A model generated the notes under the pieces. It had not been told where the DNA came from. It ran no database searches and saw only the letters and a list, made by a program, of their open reading frames with translations. Shown in pieces: positions 1 to 11,103 of a DNA stretch of 64,000 nt. Every line of letters starts with the position of its first letter. Within the stretch, counting starts at the first letter, position 1. The DNA is from Arachis hypogaea (Eukaryota > Streptophyta > Magnoliopsida > Fabales > Fabaceae): the NCBI RefSeq assembly GCF_003086295.3, contig NC_092039.1:69707649-69771648 (forward strand). Reading direction: 5' to 3'. The position numbers and the translations under genes were made by a program.

Positions 1-445
1 GAGAAAACGAAAAAAAAAGAGAAAAGAAAAAAAAATAAAGTTGTGATCCAAAGCAAAAAGAGTGTGCTTAAGAACCCTGGACACCTCTAATTGGGGACTC
101 TAGCAAAGATGAGTCACAATCTGAAAAGGTTCACCCAGTTATGTGTCTGTGGCATGTATGTATCCGGTGGTAATACTGGAAGACAGAGTGCTTTGGGCCA
201 CGACCAAGACTCATAAAGTAGCTGTGTTCAAGAATCATCATACTTAACTAGGAGAATCAATAACACTATCTGGATTCTGAGTTCTTATAGAAGCCAATCA
301 TTCTGAATTTCAAAGAATAGAGTGAGATGCCAAAACTATTCAGAGGCAAAAAGCTAAAGCCCCGCTCATCTAATTAATACTGATCTTCATAGATGTTTTT
401 GGAGTTTATTGCATATTCTCTTCTTTTTATCTTATTTGATTTTCA

Positions 446-483
446 GTTGCTTGGGGACAAGCAACAATTTAAGTTTGGTGTTG
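446..483 (+). promoter_or_regulatory. Pre-PPT hairpin and polypurine tract of A0
   Basis: GTTGCTTG (446-453) and CAAGCAAC (458-465) form a perfect 8-bp stem with loop GGGA. The purine-rich TTTAAGTTTGGTGTTG follows and abuts the LTR at 484. By position this is the plus-strand primer site. The hairpin is repeated before every PPT in the window (see findings). Confidence 0.75.
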
Positions 484-2112
484 TGATGAGCGGATAATTT
501 ATACGCTTTTTGGCATTGTTTTTAGTATGTTTTTAGTATGTTTTAGTTAGTTTTTAGTATATTTTTATTAGTTTTTAGTTAAAATTCACTTTTCTGGACT
601 TTACTATGAGTTTGTGTGTTTTTCTGTGATTTCAGGTATATTCTGGCTGAAATTGAGGGACCTGAGTAAAAATCTGATTCAGAGGCTGAAAAGGACTGCA
701 GATGCTGTTGGATTCTGACCTTCCTGCACTCGAAGTGGATTTTCTGGAGCTACAGAAGCCCAATTATCGGTCTCTCAATAGCGTTGGAAAGTAGACATCC
801 TGGGCTTTCCAGAAATATATAATAGTTCATACTTTGCCCGAGATTTGATGGCCCAAACCGGCATTCCAAATCTGCTCAAAACTGCCCGGCGTTAAACGCC
901 GGAACTGGCACAAAAATGGGAGTTAAATGCCCAAACTGGCACAAAAGCTGGCGTTTAACTCCAAGAGAAGTCTCTACACGAAAATGTATCAATGCTCAGC
1001 CCAAGCACACACCAAGTGGGCCCAGAAGTGGATTTTTATGTCATTTACTCATATTTGTAAACCCTAAGCTACTAGTTCTCTATAAGTAGGACCTTTTGCT
1101 ATTGTATTTTCATCTTTAGATCTTTGAATCTTTTGATCACGTTTTGGGGGCTGGCCTCTCGGCCATGCCTAGACCTTGTTCTTATGTATTTTCAACGGTG
1201 GAGTTTCTACACACCATAGATTAAGGTGTGGAGCTCTGCTGTACCTCGAGTATTAATGCAATTACTATTGTTCTTCTATTCAATTCAGCTTGTTCTTGTT
1301 CTAAGATATTCATTTGCACCCAAGAACATGATGAATGTGATGATTATGTGACACTCATCATCATTCTCACTTATGAACGAGTGCCTGACAACCACCTCTG
1401 TTCTACAAGCAAACAATGCTTGAATGTTTATCTCTTGGATCCCTTAATCGGAATCTTCGTGGTATAAGCTAGAATTGATGGCGGCATTCAAGAGAATCCG
1501 GAAGGTCTAAAGCTTGTCTGTGGTATTCTGAGTAGGATTCAATGATTGAATGACTGTGACGAGCTTCAAACTCACGATTGTGGGGCGTTAGTGACAGACG
1601 CAAAAGAATCACTGGATTCTATTCCGACATGATCGAGAACCGACAACTGAATAGCCGTGCCGTGACAGGGTGCGTTGAACATTTTCACTGAGAGGATGGG
1701 AGGTAGCCACTAACAACGGTGAAACCCTACATACAGCTTGCCATGGAAAGGAGTAAGAAGGATTGGATGAAGACAGTAGGAAAGCAGAGAGACGGAAGGG
1801 ACAAAGCATCTCCATACGCTTATCTGAAATTCTCACCAATGCATTACATAAGTATCTCTATCTTTATCTTTATGTTTTATTCATACATCATCCATAACCA
1901 TTTGAGTTTACCTGACTAAGATTTACAAGGTGACCATAGCTTGCTTCATACCAACAATCTCCGTGGGATCGACCCTTACTCGCGTAAGGTTTATTACTTG
2001 GACGACCCAGTGCACTTGCTGGTTAGTTATGAGAAGTTGTGATAAATAATTGAGATTGCAATTGAGCGTACCATGTTGATGGCGCCATTGATGATCACAA
2101 TTTCGTGCACCA
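484..2112 (+). repeat. 3' LTR of A0
   Basis: 1629 bp, TGATGAGCGG at the start and TTTCGTGCACCA at the end. Palindromic GGCGTT/AACGCC motifs lie at about 883-960, and a TATA box TATAAG at 1081-1086. The U5 end carries CTTAC/GTAAG (1975-1988) and CCAG/CTGG (2007-2022) hairpins. The two other family A LTRs are 1676 and 1675 bp. Confidence 0.9.
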
Positions 2113-3190
2113 GCCACTAACGTCCTAACTAACGCCCATGCCTAACTCACACTCTTCTGCAAATAAAGCTAAGCCCACTGAAGATTGTAACTGCTTTAAC
2201 TCAAGATCTAAGGCCCATATCCAAGACATGAAGAACTTACTAGAAGATCAAGAAGAGTAGTATATATAGGGATAGTTTTGAACTGTAAGGGAGCTTGGCA
2301 CTTTTGGGAAACTACACTCTGTATATTTACTTTCTGAATGTATTCTGTTCTACCCTTTTTCATTTCCATTTCCATTTCCAGAGCTATGGACAACTAAACC
2401 CCTTTCATTGGGTTAGGGAGCTCTGTTGTAATTTGATGGATCAATTATAGTTTTCATTCTTCTTCTGCTTTCTTTTCTCTTGATTTGCTAGAAAGCTTTC
2501 AATCTTAATCTAATTGGTTAGTTTTCTTGGAAAAGAAACTCTCCAAAATTGGATCTCCTTTGAGCCTTGGAAAAGGGATGAGAAGATCATGCTAGAAATG
2601 CTTTCTCATGTTGGACCAAATTAGGGTTTGGGCGGATATAGTGTCATGTAATCCTCCCAACACTTTGATTTGGAAATACATGTGGTATAATCAATGACCA
2701 TACTTCATCTCTTTCCATGAGCAATTAAATCAAGGAATTGGGCAATTGTTCAAGTTTAGAGAGATTGGATCGCCAAGGAATTGGAATCCAATCACTTAAG
2801 ATTGCCAAGGAGATCAATGAATGCATTGATTGAGGAAGAGATGAGAATGAACTTGATCCGGAGAATGCAACATCTCCTAAGCCCAATGAATCCCCATCTC
2901 TGATCTTACCCATTCTCTTTACTTTCTGCCATTTATTTCCATGTTCATCTTTCCAAATCCCCATTTAAGATTCTACATTTTATTTTCTGCAATTATTTTT
3001 CCGCCATTTAATTTCTTGCAAATCTCAACTAAATTCTGCGTAGCTCAACTAGCACATTCTTCCAACTAAAGTTGCTTGACCAATCAATCCCTGTGGGATT
3101 CAACCTCTCTCTATTGTGAGTTTTTACTTTACGACAATTTGGTATACTTGCCGAAGGGAAATTTGTTGAGAGACAAGTTTTCGTGCATCA
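2113..3190 (+). repeat. Family C LTR fragment
   Basis: No pair exists in the window. It is called an LTR because it has a TATA box (TATATATA 2261-2268), ends in TGCATCA at 3190, and carries the U5 signature of Ty3-type LTRs here: 'ccctgtgggat', then an ACTC-like hairpin and 'ggtatacttgccg' near 3090-3160. Its left end is cut by A0. On the right it abuts the B1 LTR, so it seems to be a 3' or solo LTR that landed in B1. No open frame of interest. Confidence 0.6.
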
Positions 3191-3512
3191 TCCACGCGTT
3201 CACGTCGTTGCCAATTTCTTCAAAAACTCCATTTTGTGCTTTCCTTCCATTTTTGTATGTTTCCTTTCCATCCTTTAAGTCATTTTTGCCCTATAAAACC
3301 TGAAAGTACTCAACACACAAATCACAGCATCAAATGGTAATAAAGGATAATTAAATTTAATATTTTTAGAGCATGGGAAATATGTTTTCTCATATATCAT
3401 AAAACAATGAAGGAATTGTAAAATCATGCAAATTCACATGAATAAGTGGGTGAAGAGCTGATAAAATCATTCAATTAAAGCATAAGATATATCATAAAAT
3501 AGTGGTTTATCA
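3191..3512 (-). repeat. B1 3' LTR, 5' part only
   Basis: The LTR terminus TGATAAACCAC reads leftward from 3512. About 320 bp match the B2 LTRs up to the start of the CG-rich palindrome zone, where the C LTR interrupts it. Confidence 0.8.
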
Positions 3513-3549
3513 ACCTCCCCACACTTAAACAATAGCATGTCCTCATGCT
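3513..3549 (-). promoter_or_regulatory. B1 polypurine tract with upstream hairpin
   Basis: On the minus strand: AGCATG, loop AGGA, CATGCT (3534-3549), then TTTAAGTGTGGGGAGGT touching the LTR at 3512. Same layout as 31205-31241 in B2. Confidence 0.75.
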
Positions 3550-5162
3550 GAATCCAAGAGAAAAGATTAGGTAAAATGGTAGAATCTTATGTAATGCAAT
3601 CTATGCAACTACCTAAATGAGTCATGCAGTTATAGTTATTATTCACCTATATATAAAGCTTACGTGTAGTTAAATTAATTCATATCTTCAAGGGATCATA
3701 TATGTACAATTAGGGCCAAATCATATTAAAGCACAATTACAACTGAGTTGAGTTAAGATAGTCCACAACTTGCAAGACAATTAATAATTAAACATGGACA
3801 TATGAGAATGAGCTATTGAACCCCCACTGGATTGTGTGTTTACTCTCTAGTCACTAAGTGTTTGGCGTTAATCACTCTCTTCTTTTCTAGTCATGCTTTC
3901 TATAACTTTGTTTTTCATCTAACTAATCAACAAATATTGAATATAGACATACCAAAAATCATGAGGTCTTTTCTCAGGTTGTAATGGGGTTGAGGTAAGG
4001 GTAAGGATGTATATATAAGGCTAAGTGAGCTAACAAAGTGAATCCTTGATTAGTCTAAGATCTTACCCAACATATATAAATTCTATATAATTTAAAATGC
4101 TTTACCTAGCTACCCAAACTTTTTCACCTTGTGTTACGTGCTCATGCACCAAAATTTATTTTTAAATTTTGTCCCATGTTCATTCGTTCTTTTTATTTTG
4201 CATTGGGGTAATTTTTTTATATCCCCTTATTTAAATAATAATTTTTTTAATGCACATGGTAATTTAATTGTTCTGGCTTCACATGAGCATGCTTCCCAAA
4301 TTTTTGAAACATCTTATTTAATACAAATCCCTACTTTTTCTATCATCCCATATTCCCATAAAATTCCCCACACTCAATTTATACACAATATCTATCTTAA
4401 GCTAACCAAGGATTTGACTTGGGATTTTTACTTTATTTTTCTGCTTAAGGCTAGTAATGTAGTTATGAAGTGGAAGGGGGTTTAAAAGGCTCAAGGGGGC
4501 TAACAAGGATGACATAAAAGGTAGGTTTATTTGGGACTAGTGGGCATAAATACAAATAATGGCCTCAATCATCTCTTGGTATGCATCTATATTCTATAAT
4601 TGGACATATAGATTAAAACAAAATAAAGATTGCAAGCATAGAAAAGAAGTGTGAAACACACATGAATAAAATTTATGGTTTGATGTAACCATACAATTAA
4701 GCTCAAAACTCACGGGCTGTATGTTCTCAAGCTCATAATTCATATATCAGTTATGTATGTCATGCAAGTAGAAATTAAGAGTTTCCGTTCAACTCAATGT
4801 AAATCTTAAGGTGCCCCTTAAAATCTTAGTGTTTCTCCTTGAACAAATGTTGTTAACTAACTAACATGTAATGCTATATATACAAGGTGTGTGGATTGTT
4901 TTATTCTGTTATGCTAAAGTCTCTAGTTTACTCCTTTTTATTTTCAATTAAACCAAACTATTATATGCTAAAAGGGGTAGACTATACTAAACTAGTAAAC
5001 TAAAAGTGCAAATTAAGCTAAAAATATCTAAGATATTATACAGCCCAAAGTGCAAAATGCAAAAATACAGCAAAATAAAAAAAAAGAGAAAAATGTGCAA
5101 ATAAAATACAGAAAATGAACAAAATAAGATAAGAGTCTGTAGTGGTTCACCAAAAATATATG
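3550..5162 (-). other. B1 3' untranslated region between the two PPT-like motifs
   Basis: AT-rich, without a credible frame. It is collinear with 29566-31204 of B2, and its general order (start of 3' UTR, conserved 'gcctt...' block, A-rich tract, PPT) is shared with D1 and H. Small open frames such as 4129-4485 have no counterpart in the other copies and are ignored. Confidence 0.7.
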
Positions 5163-5212
5163 CTAGAGATGGCGACCTCCTCACACTTAAATAATAGCAT
5201 CGTCCTCGATGT
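5163..5212 (-). promoter_or_regulatory. B1 internal PPT-like motif with hairpin
   Basis: The minus strand shows a stem with loop AGGA (5196-5212, one mismatch) followed by TTTAAGTGTGAGGAGGT. It duplicates the true PPT module 1.65 kb away and sits just after the ORF2 stop, exactly as in B2 and H. Confidence 0.65.
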
Positions 5213-5465
5213 TCACTCAAACTGGGTGTGAAGAAGTGTCATCTCCGGAAGGAGGAGCTGCTGGTGTCTCTGGGAGTGGAAGGGGGTCTGTCTGCTGACG
5301 GGGTGGCTCAGTCTATAGAGGAATCTTCGAAGCTGCGGCCTGCATCTGGTAGTGCTCCTCATGGTGTAGTGGAGTGTGCTCAGGTGCTGCCTGCTCAGCC
5401 CAGGTAGGTGCCTCCTGCTCATGATCGCTCGCCAGCTCCTCAGATGCCTCAGATGGTGTGTCGGG
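5213..5465 (-). pseudogene. B1 ORF2, C-terminal part
   Basis: The minus-strand frame matches the acidic, Pro/Glu-rich C-terminal tail of B2 ORF2 (29240-29524), ending in a DDTSSHPV-like tail. A TAG replaces a Trp codon mid-tail. The frame continues upstream at 33035-32577, across the B2 insertion. Its function, like that of ORF2 generally, is unknown. Confidence 0.7.
5461..5465. repeat. Target site duplication TCGGG, left copy (B2)
   Basis: TCGGG directly precedes the B2 5' LTR and recurs at 32577-32581 directly after the 3' LTR. Confidence 0.9.
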
Positions 5466-6834
5466 TGATAAACCACTATTTCATGATAAATCTTGTACTT
5501 AAATTAAATGATTTGTCAACTCGTCACTTAATTATTCATATGAATTTGCATGATTTTACAATTCCTTCCTTGAGATATGATATATGAGAAAACATGTTTC
5601 TTATGCTTTAAAATAATCAAATTTAATTATCCTTTATTACCATTCGATGCCGTGATTTGTATGTTGAGTACTTTCAGGTTTTATAAGGCAGGAATGACTT
5701 AAAGGATGAAAAGAAAACATACAAAAATAGAAGGAAAGCACAAATTGGAGTCCTTGGAGAAACTGGCAGTGACGCGTCCACATGGACGACGCGAACGTGC
5801 GACTTGCGAAACACAACTGACACGAGCGCATGGTTGAGGCGACCGCGTGGAAGAGCAATACTCCAGATGACGTGACCGCGTGACCTATGCAGACGCATGA
5901 CATGCGCGATCTGCAGAATTTGAAGAAGTCGTTCCCAGCGACTTCTGGGCCCCTTTTGGCCCAGATCCAAGCCCAGAGAACACAGATTGAAGGATTATAA
6001 ATGGGGGAATCCATCCATTCATAGGAGGAGGATGATAACTGACACTTTTCATAATTTAGATGTAGTTTTTAGAGAGAAAGGTTCTCTCCTCTTTCATAGG
6101 ATTTTATTAGGATTAGGAATATTTTCATCTTCTTCAATTACAGGTTCAATGTTCTTTTTATTTATCTTTTCAATATAATTTATGAACTTGCCCATGTTAG
6201 AATTGACATCTTTATTTAAATACAATTTGAGGTATTTCAGACTCATGATTACCTTCTCCTATTTATATAAATAATTTAGATCTTTCCCTTGTGGATTTGG
6301 TTGATTAATTGGTAACTCTTGAGTTGTCAAACTCATCGTGATTGATAATTGTTATCTTTGCTGATTGATTTTGATTCCTATAACTCTAGTCTTTCCTTAG
6401 GAGTTGACTAGGACTTTAGGTATTAAATTAATTTGTCTACTTAACTGACTTTCATAGTTAGAGGTTGACTTAGTGGGAGCAAAAACATAATTCTCATTAC
6501 CATTGAGAAGGATAACTAGGATAGGACTTCCAGTTTTCATACCTTGCCAAGAGATTTCTTCATTATTAATTTATTAATTTTTACAAACCATTTCTCTCAT
6601 CCAAAACCTTTTCAAACCTAAACAGTATTTTCCATAACCAATAATAAATCATACTTCCCAGCAATTCCTTGAGAAGACGACCCGAGGTTTGAATACTTCG
6701 GTTTATAAATTTTATTGGGTTTGTTACTTGTGACAACCAAAATGTTTGTAAGAAAGGAATTTTGTTGGTTTAGAAGCTATACTTGCAACGGGAATTTATT
6801 CTGAATTCTAGACCACGCAAAAGTTCTCTCTTCA
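5466..6834 (+). repeat. B2 5' LTR
   Basis: 1369 bp, TGATAAACCAC to TCTCTTCA. CG-rich palindromic motifs lie at 5772-5915, shortly before the TATA box at 5996. The 3' LTR differs by scattered substitutions and by one deletion of about 35 bp that removes the TATA box. Confidence 0.93.
5996..6002 (+). promoter_or_regulatory. TATA box of B2 5' LTR
   Basis: TATAAAT about 80 bp downstream of the CG palindrome zone, followed by a CT-rich start of the transcribed region. Predicted element promoter. Confidence 0.6.
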
Positions 6835-6837
6835 AAA

Positions 6838-6855
6838 TGGCGCCGTTGCTGGAGA
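6838..6855 (+). other. B2 primer binding site
   Basis: TGGCGCCGTTGCTGGAGA, three bases after the LTR. It is complementary, with two mismatches, to the 3' end of plant tRNA-Asp. Confidence 0.85.
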
Positions 6856-6948
6856 ATTGCAAACGTGTGCCTTATTATTGGTTATTATAAATATTTTTTT
6901 TACTTGGTTATTTGTTTTTGTTTTCCCTTCTTATTTCTGATAACTACT

Positions 6949-8139
6949 ATGAATTATCACCCCTCTCGCTTTGAGTTTGGTTCTACTTTTGTTGAAATGA
7001 ATGGAAGCTATAACAGGACTATGCATTAAGGCCTAAGTAATCAAAGATGGATGGAGCCCAGAGGATCTGATCAACCCATTAGGCAACAATACCCTCCTAG
7101 ATATCATGGACAATGACCATTCTACAATGTATACCAAGCCTATAGATATGGTGGACTCCCTTGTAGCTACCAACAAGCCCCACCCTATGCCCAGAGACCA
7201 TCCTCTCAACATAGCTTCGAACTACCATACTCACAAGCTTCTTTTCGCCATTCGCCACCATATGATCCTTATCCACCCCAACACCAATCCAATTACTCCC
7301 AAGAAACACCACTCCTCTATGCACCATGTCCATATCCATCAAGCCAAGAATCACAGGTTCACTTCGAAGAATTAGTAGACCAATTTCATACAACCCTTCA
7401 TCAACTGGAGCAAGCAATAAATCAATTATCTTTCAGACGTTCGAACACTCAAGGAACTCCCATAGTTACATATAGGGAATCTAATGAAGAACGCAGCATG
7501 AAGGAAACACTAGAAACTCCAGTGGACAACATAGAGCGTAACTTCGTACTGGAACAAGTAGAGGACGCTGTCATGGTAGAAGAAGAAGAGTTGGTTGAAG
7601 ATTTAGGAGATGCCAAACCTTCGCAGGAACCCAGAGTTGTGGAGAATTCCGTCGAAGATGTTACAATTGATGCTAAGGAGGATAGTGCACGACCTCCAAG
7701 GCAGATATCTTATGAGGAATTGGACGGAATAACCCAAGACACATGTTTCCTTGATGATGATGATCACAAGTCAAATTCTCTTAGTAATGAACTTGCATCC
7801 GCAAATGAATTCTTTGATATAGGAGAATCTTCCCCAAGTGAATACGAAGATGATGCAAAGGTAGACTTTTCTCAACCTACTAATTATGACTCAAGTGATA
7901 AGGAAGATATCAGTGACTTTGATCAAGACATGGTTGAAATGGAAGAAATTTTCAAAGAAGTGGAGGAATTCACAGAAGACCACAAGGGAGTAGAGCTTGC
8001 AGAACCACTGGAAACACCTATCCCAAGGCCATTAACGCCCAATACAGACTTCAAGTGGGTAAAATCCTTGACTTTCATCTTTACTTTTCCACTTGAATAT
8101 GGTTTACTTGAGACAGATGGCCAGCTTAGAGCTCTCTGA
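6949..8139 (+). pseudogene. B2 ORF1, Pro/Tyr/Gln-rich then acidic protein, two stops
   Basis: One frame runs from ATG 6949 to TGA 8139 (about 396 codons), interrupted only by TAA 7027-7029 and TGA 7114-7116. The N-terminal third is rich in Tyr, Pro and Gln. From 7498 it becomes strongly acidic (EEEELVEDLGDAKP) and ends in a conserved block WVKSLTF...GLLETDGQLRAL. It is the homologue of D1 ORF1 (20489-22036) by order and by the shared VEDLGDAKP and QLR.L motifs. No known domain is recognised. It sits where gag normally lies, but nothing resembling a capsid fold is seen. Product unknown; this copy is dead. Confidence 0.65.
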
Positions 8140-8563
8140 GGCTTTAAGAGTAAAAGGAATATGACTCGCAATCAGAGCTGTTATGTGAGATTCAATGAGG
8201 TTTCACACTTCAATTTGAGGTGCGAGGATTGGTGTCATGCTCAATTGAAAGGATCTCGGAAGCGGTTTGGTCACTGCAGTGAGAATTCAGATTACTCATC
8301 ACCCAACTAAAAGAATGCAGATCAAGATAAAGATGGGTGTAAAAGTAGGGTTTGGAATCCTGGAATCTGTTTTGACATTCAACACCCCGGGAGCCTGGAA
8401 ACCTATTTGAAACTGATCAAAAGCTCTACATGCCTTGTATGGGACCCCAGAGGATGCTGGCATTCCAAACACTGGTGGAGATTTTTGGACGAATTCAAGC
8501 ACAAGCCACCATAGCAGGAAGCTCATCAAATGTCCAACTTAAGGACTTTAACTAAAAGTGCGA
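8140..8563 (+). pseudogene. B2 remnant of ORF1b
   Basis: The stretch is collinear with the Trp-rich ORF1b of D1 (22033-22416): same 'tgcgaggattgg..atgctcaattgaa' core and the same 'caagccacc...caacttaaggac' end. No long frame survives. Confidence 0.5.
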
Positions 8564-8581
8564 GGTGGGAGACAACCCACC
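8564..8581 (+). ncRNA. Post-ORF hairpin of B2
   Basis: GGTGGG, loop AGACAA, CCCACC: a perfect 6-bp stem. Equivalent hairpins with a different but matched stem (GTTGGG/CCCAAC) follow the gag stop in E, F, G and A2. Likely a cis-acting RNA structure. Confidence 0.6.
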
Positions 8582-8689
8582 ATGGTATGATCGTTCCCTC
8601 TCTATTCTACTCTGTTTTTGAATTTTTTTTTGAACCTGAAATTTTTGCATGATATTCATTGCATTTTGCATTCTGTATACTGTATAAAA

Positions 8690-9290
8690 AAAGAGAGAGA
8701 AAGAGCACGCGACGCGTCTGCGTCACAAGTGCATTAAAAGAAAAAGAAAGTGAACAGGGAGTCACGCTAAAGCGAGGCTGGAGGCGTGCCTTAGGCACAA
8801 ATAGTTCCACGCGACCATGTGCCCCACGCGATTGCGTCAGTTATGGAAAATGCCTCCCACGTGTCCGCGTCACTCACTCGAATGCGTGATCTGGACATCG
8901 GTGTAAAGATTCAACGCCCAGAAAATTGGGCTGGAATTGTGCGGCTGGTGTGCGTTTAGCACAAAACGACCCATGCGTACGCGTCCCTGACGCAAACGCA
9001 TCACTGCACAACACCCATCCCACGTGAAAGCGTGAGCGACGCGATCGCGTCGCATGGATATCATGACCCCCTAAAAGGAGACAGAGAGTTGCGCTGAAAC
9101 AACGCTGGAAGCGTGCGTCTAGCACAAATTCCAGTGACGCGTTCGCGTGCTTCACGTGTTCGCGTCACCTATCTATTAACCAATACACACAATTGCATCG
9201 ACCACGCATCCGCGTGAACCATATTTCACCCTACTCACGTGATCACGTCCTCCACGCATTCGCGTGGATTTGTGATCACTAACCCCTAAT
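8690..9290 (+). repeat. Cluster of CG-rich palindromic motifs before ORF2
   Basis: Many short motifs such as GACGCGATCGCGTC and CACGCG..CGCGTG are spaced at 15-50 bp. The same motif type occurs in the U3 of the family B LTR. It lies upstream of the CT-rich leader and candidate intron of ORF2, so it may be a second, internal promoter zone. Confidence 0.6.
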
Positions 9291-9642
9291 CACGTGAAAC
9301 CCTACCCATCGCGCCCCCAAACCCCAACCCCCCTTCCTCTACTCTGCATCTCTCCATCTCCCTCACTCACCCCTAGCCACCACCAACAACCACCCCCGAC
9401 CACCACGGCCGCCGCCACACCACCACCGCCCAAACCCAAGTGCAACAACCACCCCTCCCCTCACCTCCTTCTTTTTCCCCTCTCTATCCCCTCTACCACT
9501 CCCCCTACCCGCGGCCAGCCTCGGACCGCCACAGCCACCTCCGCCGGCCACCACCCCAACCCTCACCCCCTCTTCTCAACCATACCCCCCAACCCTCCCC
9601 ATTCAACCCCTCCTGCAACCCTGCCACCGCCCTGCTGCCGCC
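9291..9642 (+). other. CT/C-rich leader of the ORF2 unit, left part
   Basis: A strongly pyrimidine-rich stretch with CCACCACC and CCGCC runs. It resumes at 26926 after the D1 insertion and ends at a candidate splice donor (27009/27010). Long Pro-rich frames here are compositional. A CT-rich leader also precedes ORF2 in H and A2. Confidence 0.45.
9638..9642. repeat. Target site duplication CCGCC, left copy (D1)
   Basis: CCGCC directly before the D1 5' LTR; identical CCGCC at 26926-26930 directly after the 3' LTR. Confidence 0.88.
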
Positions 9643-11103
9643 TGATAAACCCCATTTGTAAGGTTTATCTTGTGCTTGATTTAGGGGATTTTATAACCTT
9701 CTACCCACATTTATCCATTGAAATAGCATGATTTTATAACTTCTCCTTTAATTGTGCTTAAGAGTGAAAACATGCTTTTTAGGTCTTAAAATAGCTAAAT
9801 TTAATTCACCTTGATTCTATTAGATGCCTTGATATGTTTGCTAAGTGATTTCAGATTTAGGAGGCAAGGATTGGACTAAGGGAATGAAGAAAAGAGCATG
9901 TAGAAATGGAGAACTCATGAAGAAATGTAGGAATCGCAAAAGCTGTCAAACCGACCTCTTCGCACTTAATCGACCATAACTTGAGCTACCAAGATCCAAA
10001 TGATACAGTTCTAGTTGGGTTGGAAAGCTAACATCCGGGGCTTCGAAACGATATAAGATTTGCCATAGTTGCATCGCGCATAGGGGCGCACACGCGCACG
10101 GTACGCGGACGCACCGATGGTGGCACATGATCCACTTAATGCAACTCGTGGCCAGCGATTTTAGAAGTCTTGTGGGTCCAATCCAACTCATTTCTGATGC
10201 TATTTAAGCCAAGGATTGAACGAGAATCAATATACTTTAGATACTTTACATACTTTTAATCATTAGCCATAGTTTAGTTTTAGTAGTAGTTAGAAGTAGT
10301 TTCTAGAGAGAGAAGCTCTCACTTCTCTCTAGGATTAGGATTAGGATTAGGTTTAGTTCTTAGATCTAGATTTAGATTCATCTTCTTCTACTTCTATCTT
10401 CTCAATTCCTTGTAGTTACATTCATTCTTCCTATTCTTTTGTTGCAATCTCTTTTATGTTGTTCTTGTGTTTTGTTGTAGATCTACTTTTGTTTCTTCTA
10501 CTCTCTTTCAATTCAATCAAGGTAATTCATAATAAATGTGTTTCTTTTGATTGTTGTTGTTAATTCCTTTCAATAATTCTTGTTAGAGTTCATTCTTGTT
10601 GTCAATTTACTATGCTTTTCTTTTGTGCCTTCCAAGTGTTTGATAAAATGCTTGGTTGGATTTTAGTGTAGGTTTTGTTCCTCTTGGCCTAGTTAGAGTA
10701 ATTAGTGACTCTTGAGTTATCTAATTCCTTTGTTGATTGATAATTAGAAGTTGCTAATTGATTTGAATGCCTCTAAAGCTAGTGTTTCCTTTAGGAGTTG
10801 ATTAGGACTTGAGGAATCAAATTGATTCATCCACTTGGCTTTCCTCCATGGTTAGAGGTTAACTAAGTGGGAGTAATGGACAATTTGTTATCACAATTGA
10901 GGAGGATAACTAGGATAGGACTTCTGGTACTCATATCTTGCCAAGAGCTTTGTTAGTTGTTAGTTTATTTCCTTTGCCATTTATATTTCTTGTCTAAAAT
11001 CTCAAAAACCCCAAAATAACTCACAACCAATAACAAGACACTTTGTTGTAATTCCAAGGGAGAACGACCCGAGGTTCAATACTTCAGTTTATAAATTTTA
11101 GGG
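9643..11103 (+). repeat. D1 5' LTR, first part
   Basis: TGATAAACCCCATTTG start. It carries a CG palindrome zone at 10078-10115, TATTTAA at 10201-10207, and a run of GGATTA units near 10330. It is cut after 'aaattttaggg' by E; the last 115 bp lie at 20222-20336. Confidence 0.9.
10201..10207 (+). promoter_or_regulatory. TATA-like box of D1 5' LTR
   Basis: TATTTAA in the context 'gctatttaagccaagg', conserved at 25916 in the 3' LTR and at 33515 in D2, 90-110 bp after the CG palindromes. Confidence 0.5.

Larger units (their letters stand above)
1..2112 (+). mobile_element. A0, 3' end of a FIDEL-like (family A) LTR retrotransposon
   Basis: The 3' untranslated part (1-483) and a complete LTR (484-2112) are present; the coding part lies beyond the left edge. 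The stretch follows 42600-44313 plus 51948-52383 (A2) closely and in the same order, which defines the family. It opens with an A-rich purine tract (1-45), a feature also found midway in the 3' UTR of A2. The LTR runs TG...CA and is followed by foreign sequence, so this is the 3' LTR. The FIDEL assignment is from memory of the LTR start and length. Confidence 0.85.
3191..5465 (-). mobile_element. B1, left part of a minus-strand family B element
   Basis: Read on the minus strand this is the end of ORF2, a 1.6-kb 3' UTR, the PPT and the first 320 bp of the 3' LTR. It parallels 29240-31560 of B2 throughout. It is broken at 5465 by B2; the rest of ORF2 resumes at 32577. On the other side the LTR is cut by family C at 3190. 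Confidence 0.85.

Noticed and set aside
4129..4485. 118-residue frame in B1 3' UTR
   Set aside because: AT-rich, not conserved in B2.
7097..7417. Frames on both strands within B2 ORF1
   Set aside because: Off-frame shadows of the Pro/Tyr-rich ORF1 region.
9294..9731. Pro-rich 145-residue frame
   Set aside because: Composition of a CT-rich leader; runs across the B2/D1 border and has no homologue in H.
10325..10355. Telomere-like GGATTA repeats in the D LTR
   Set aside because: Unit is GGATTA, not the plant TTTAGGG; three or four units, present in all D LTRs.
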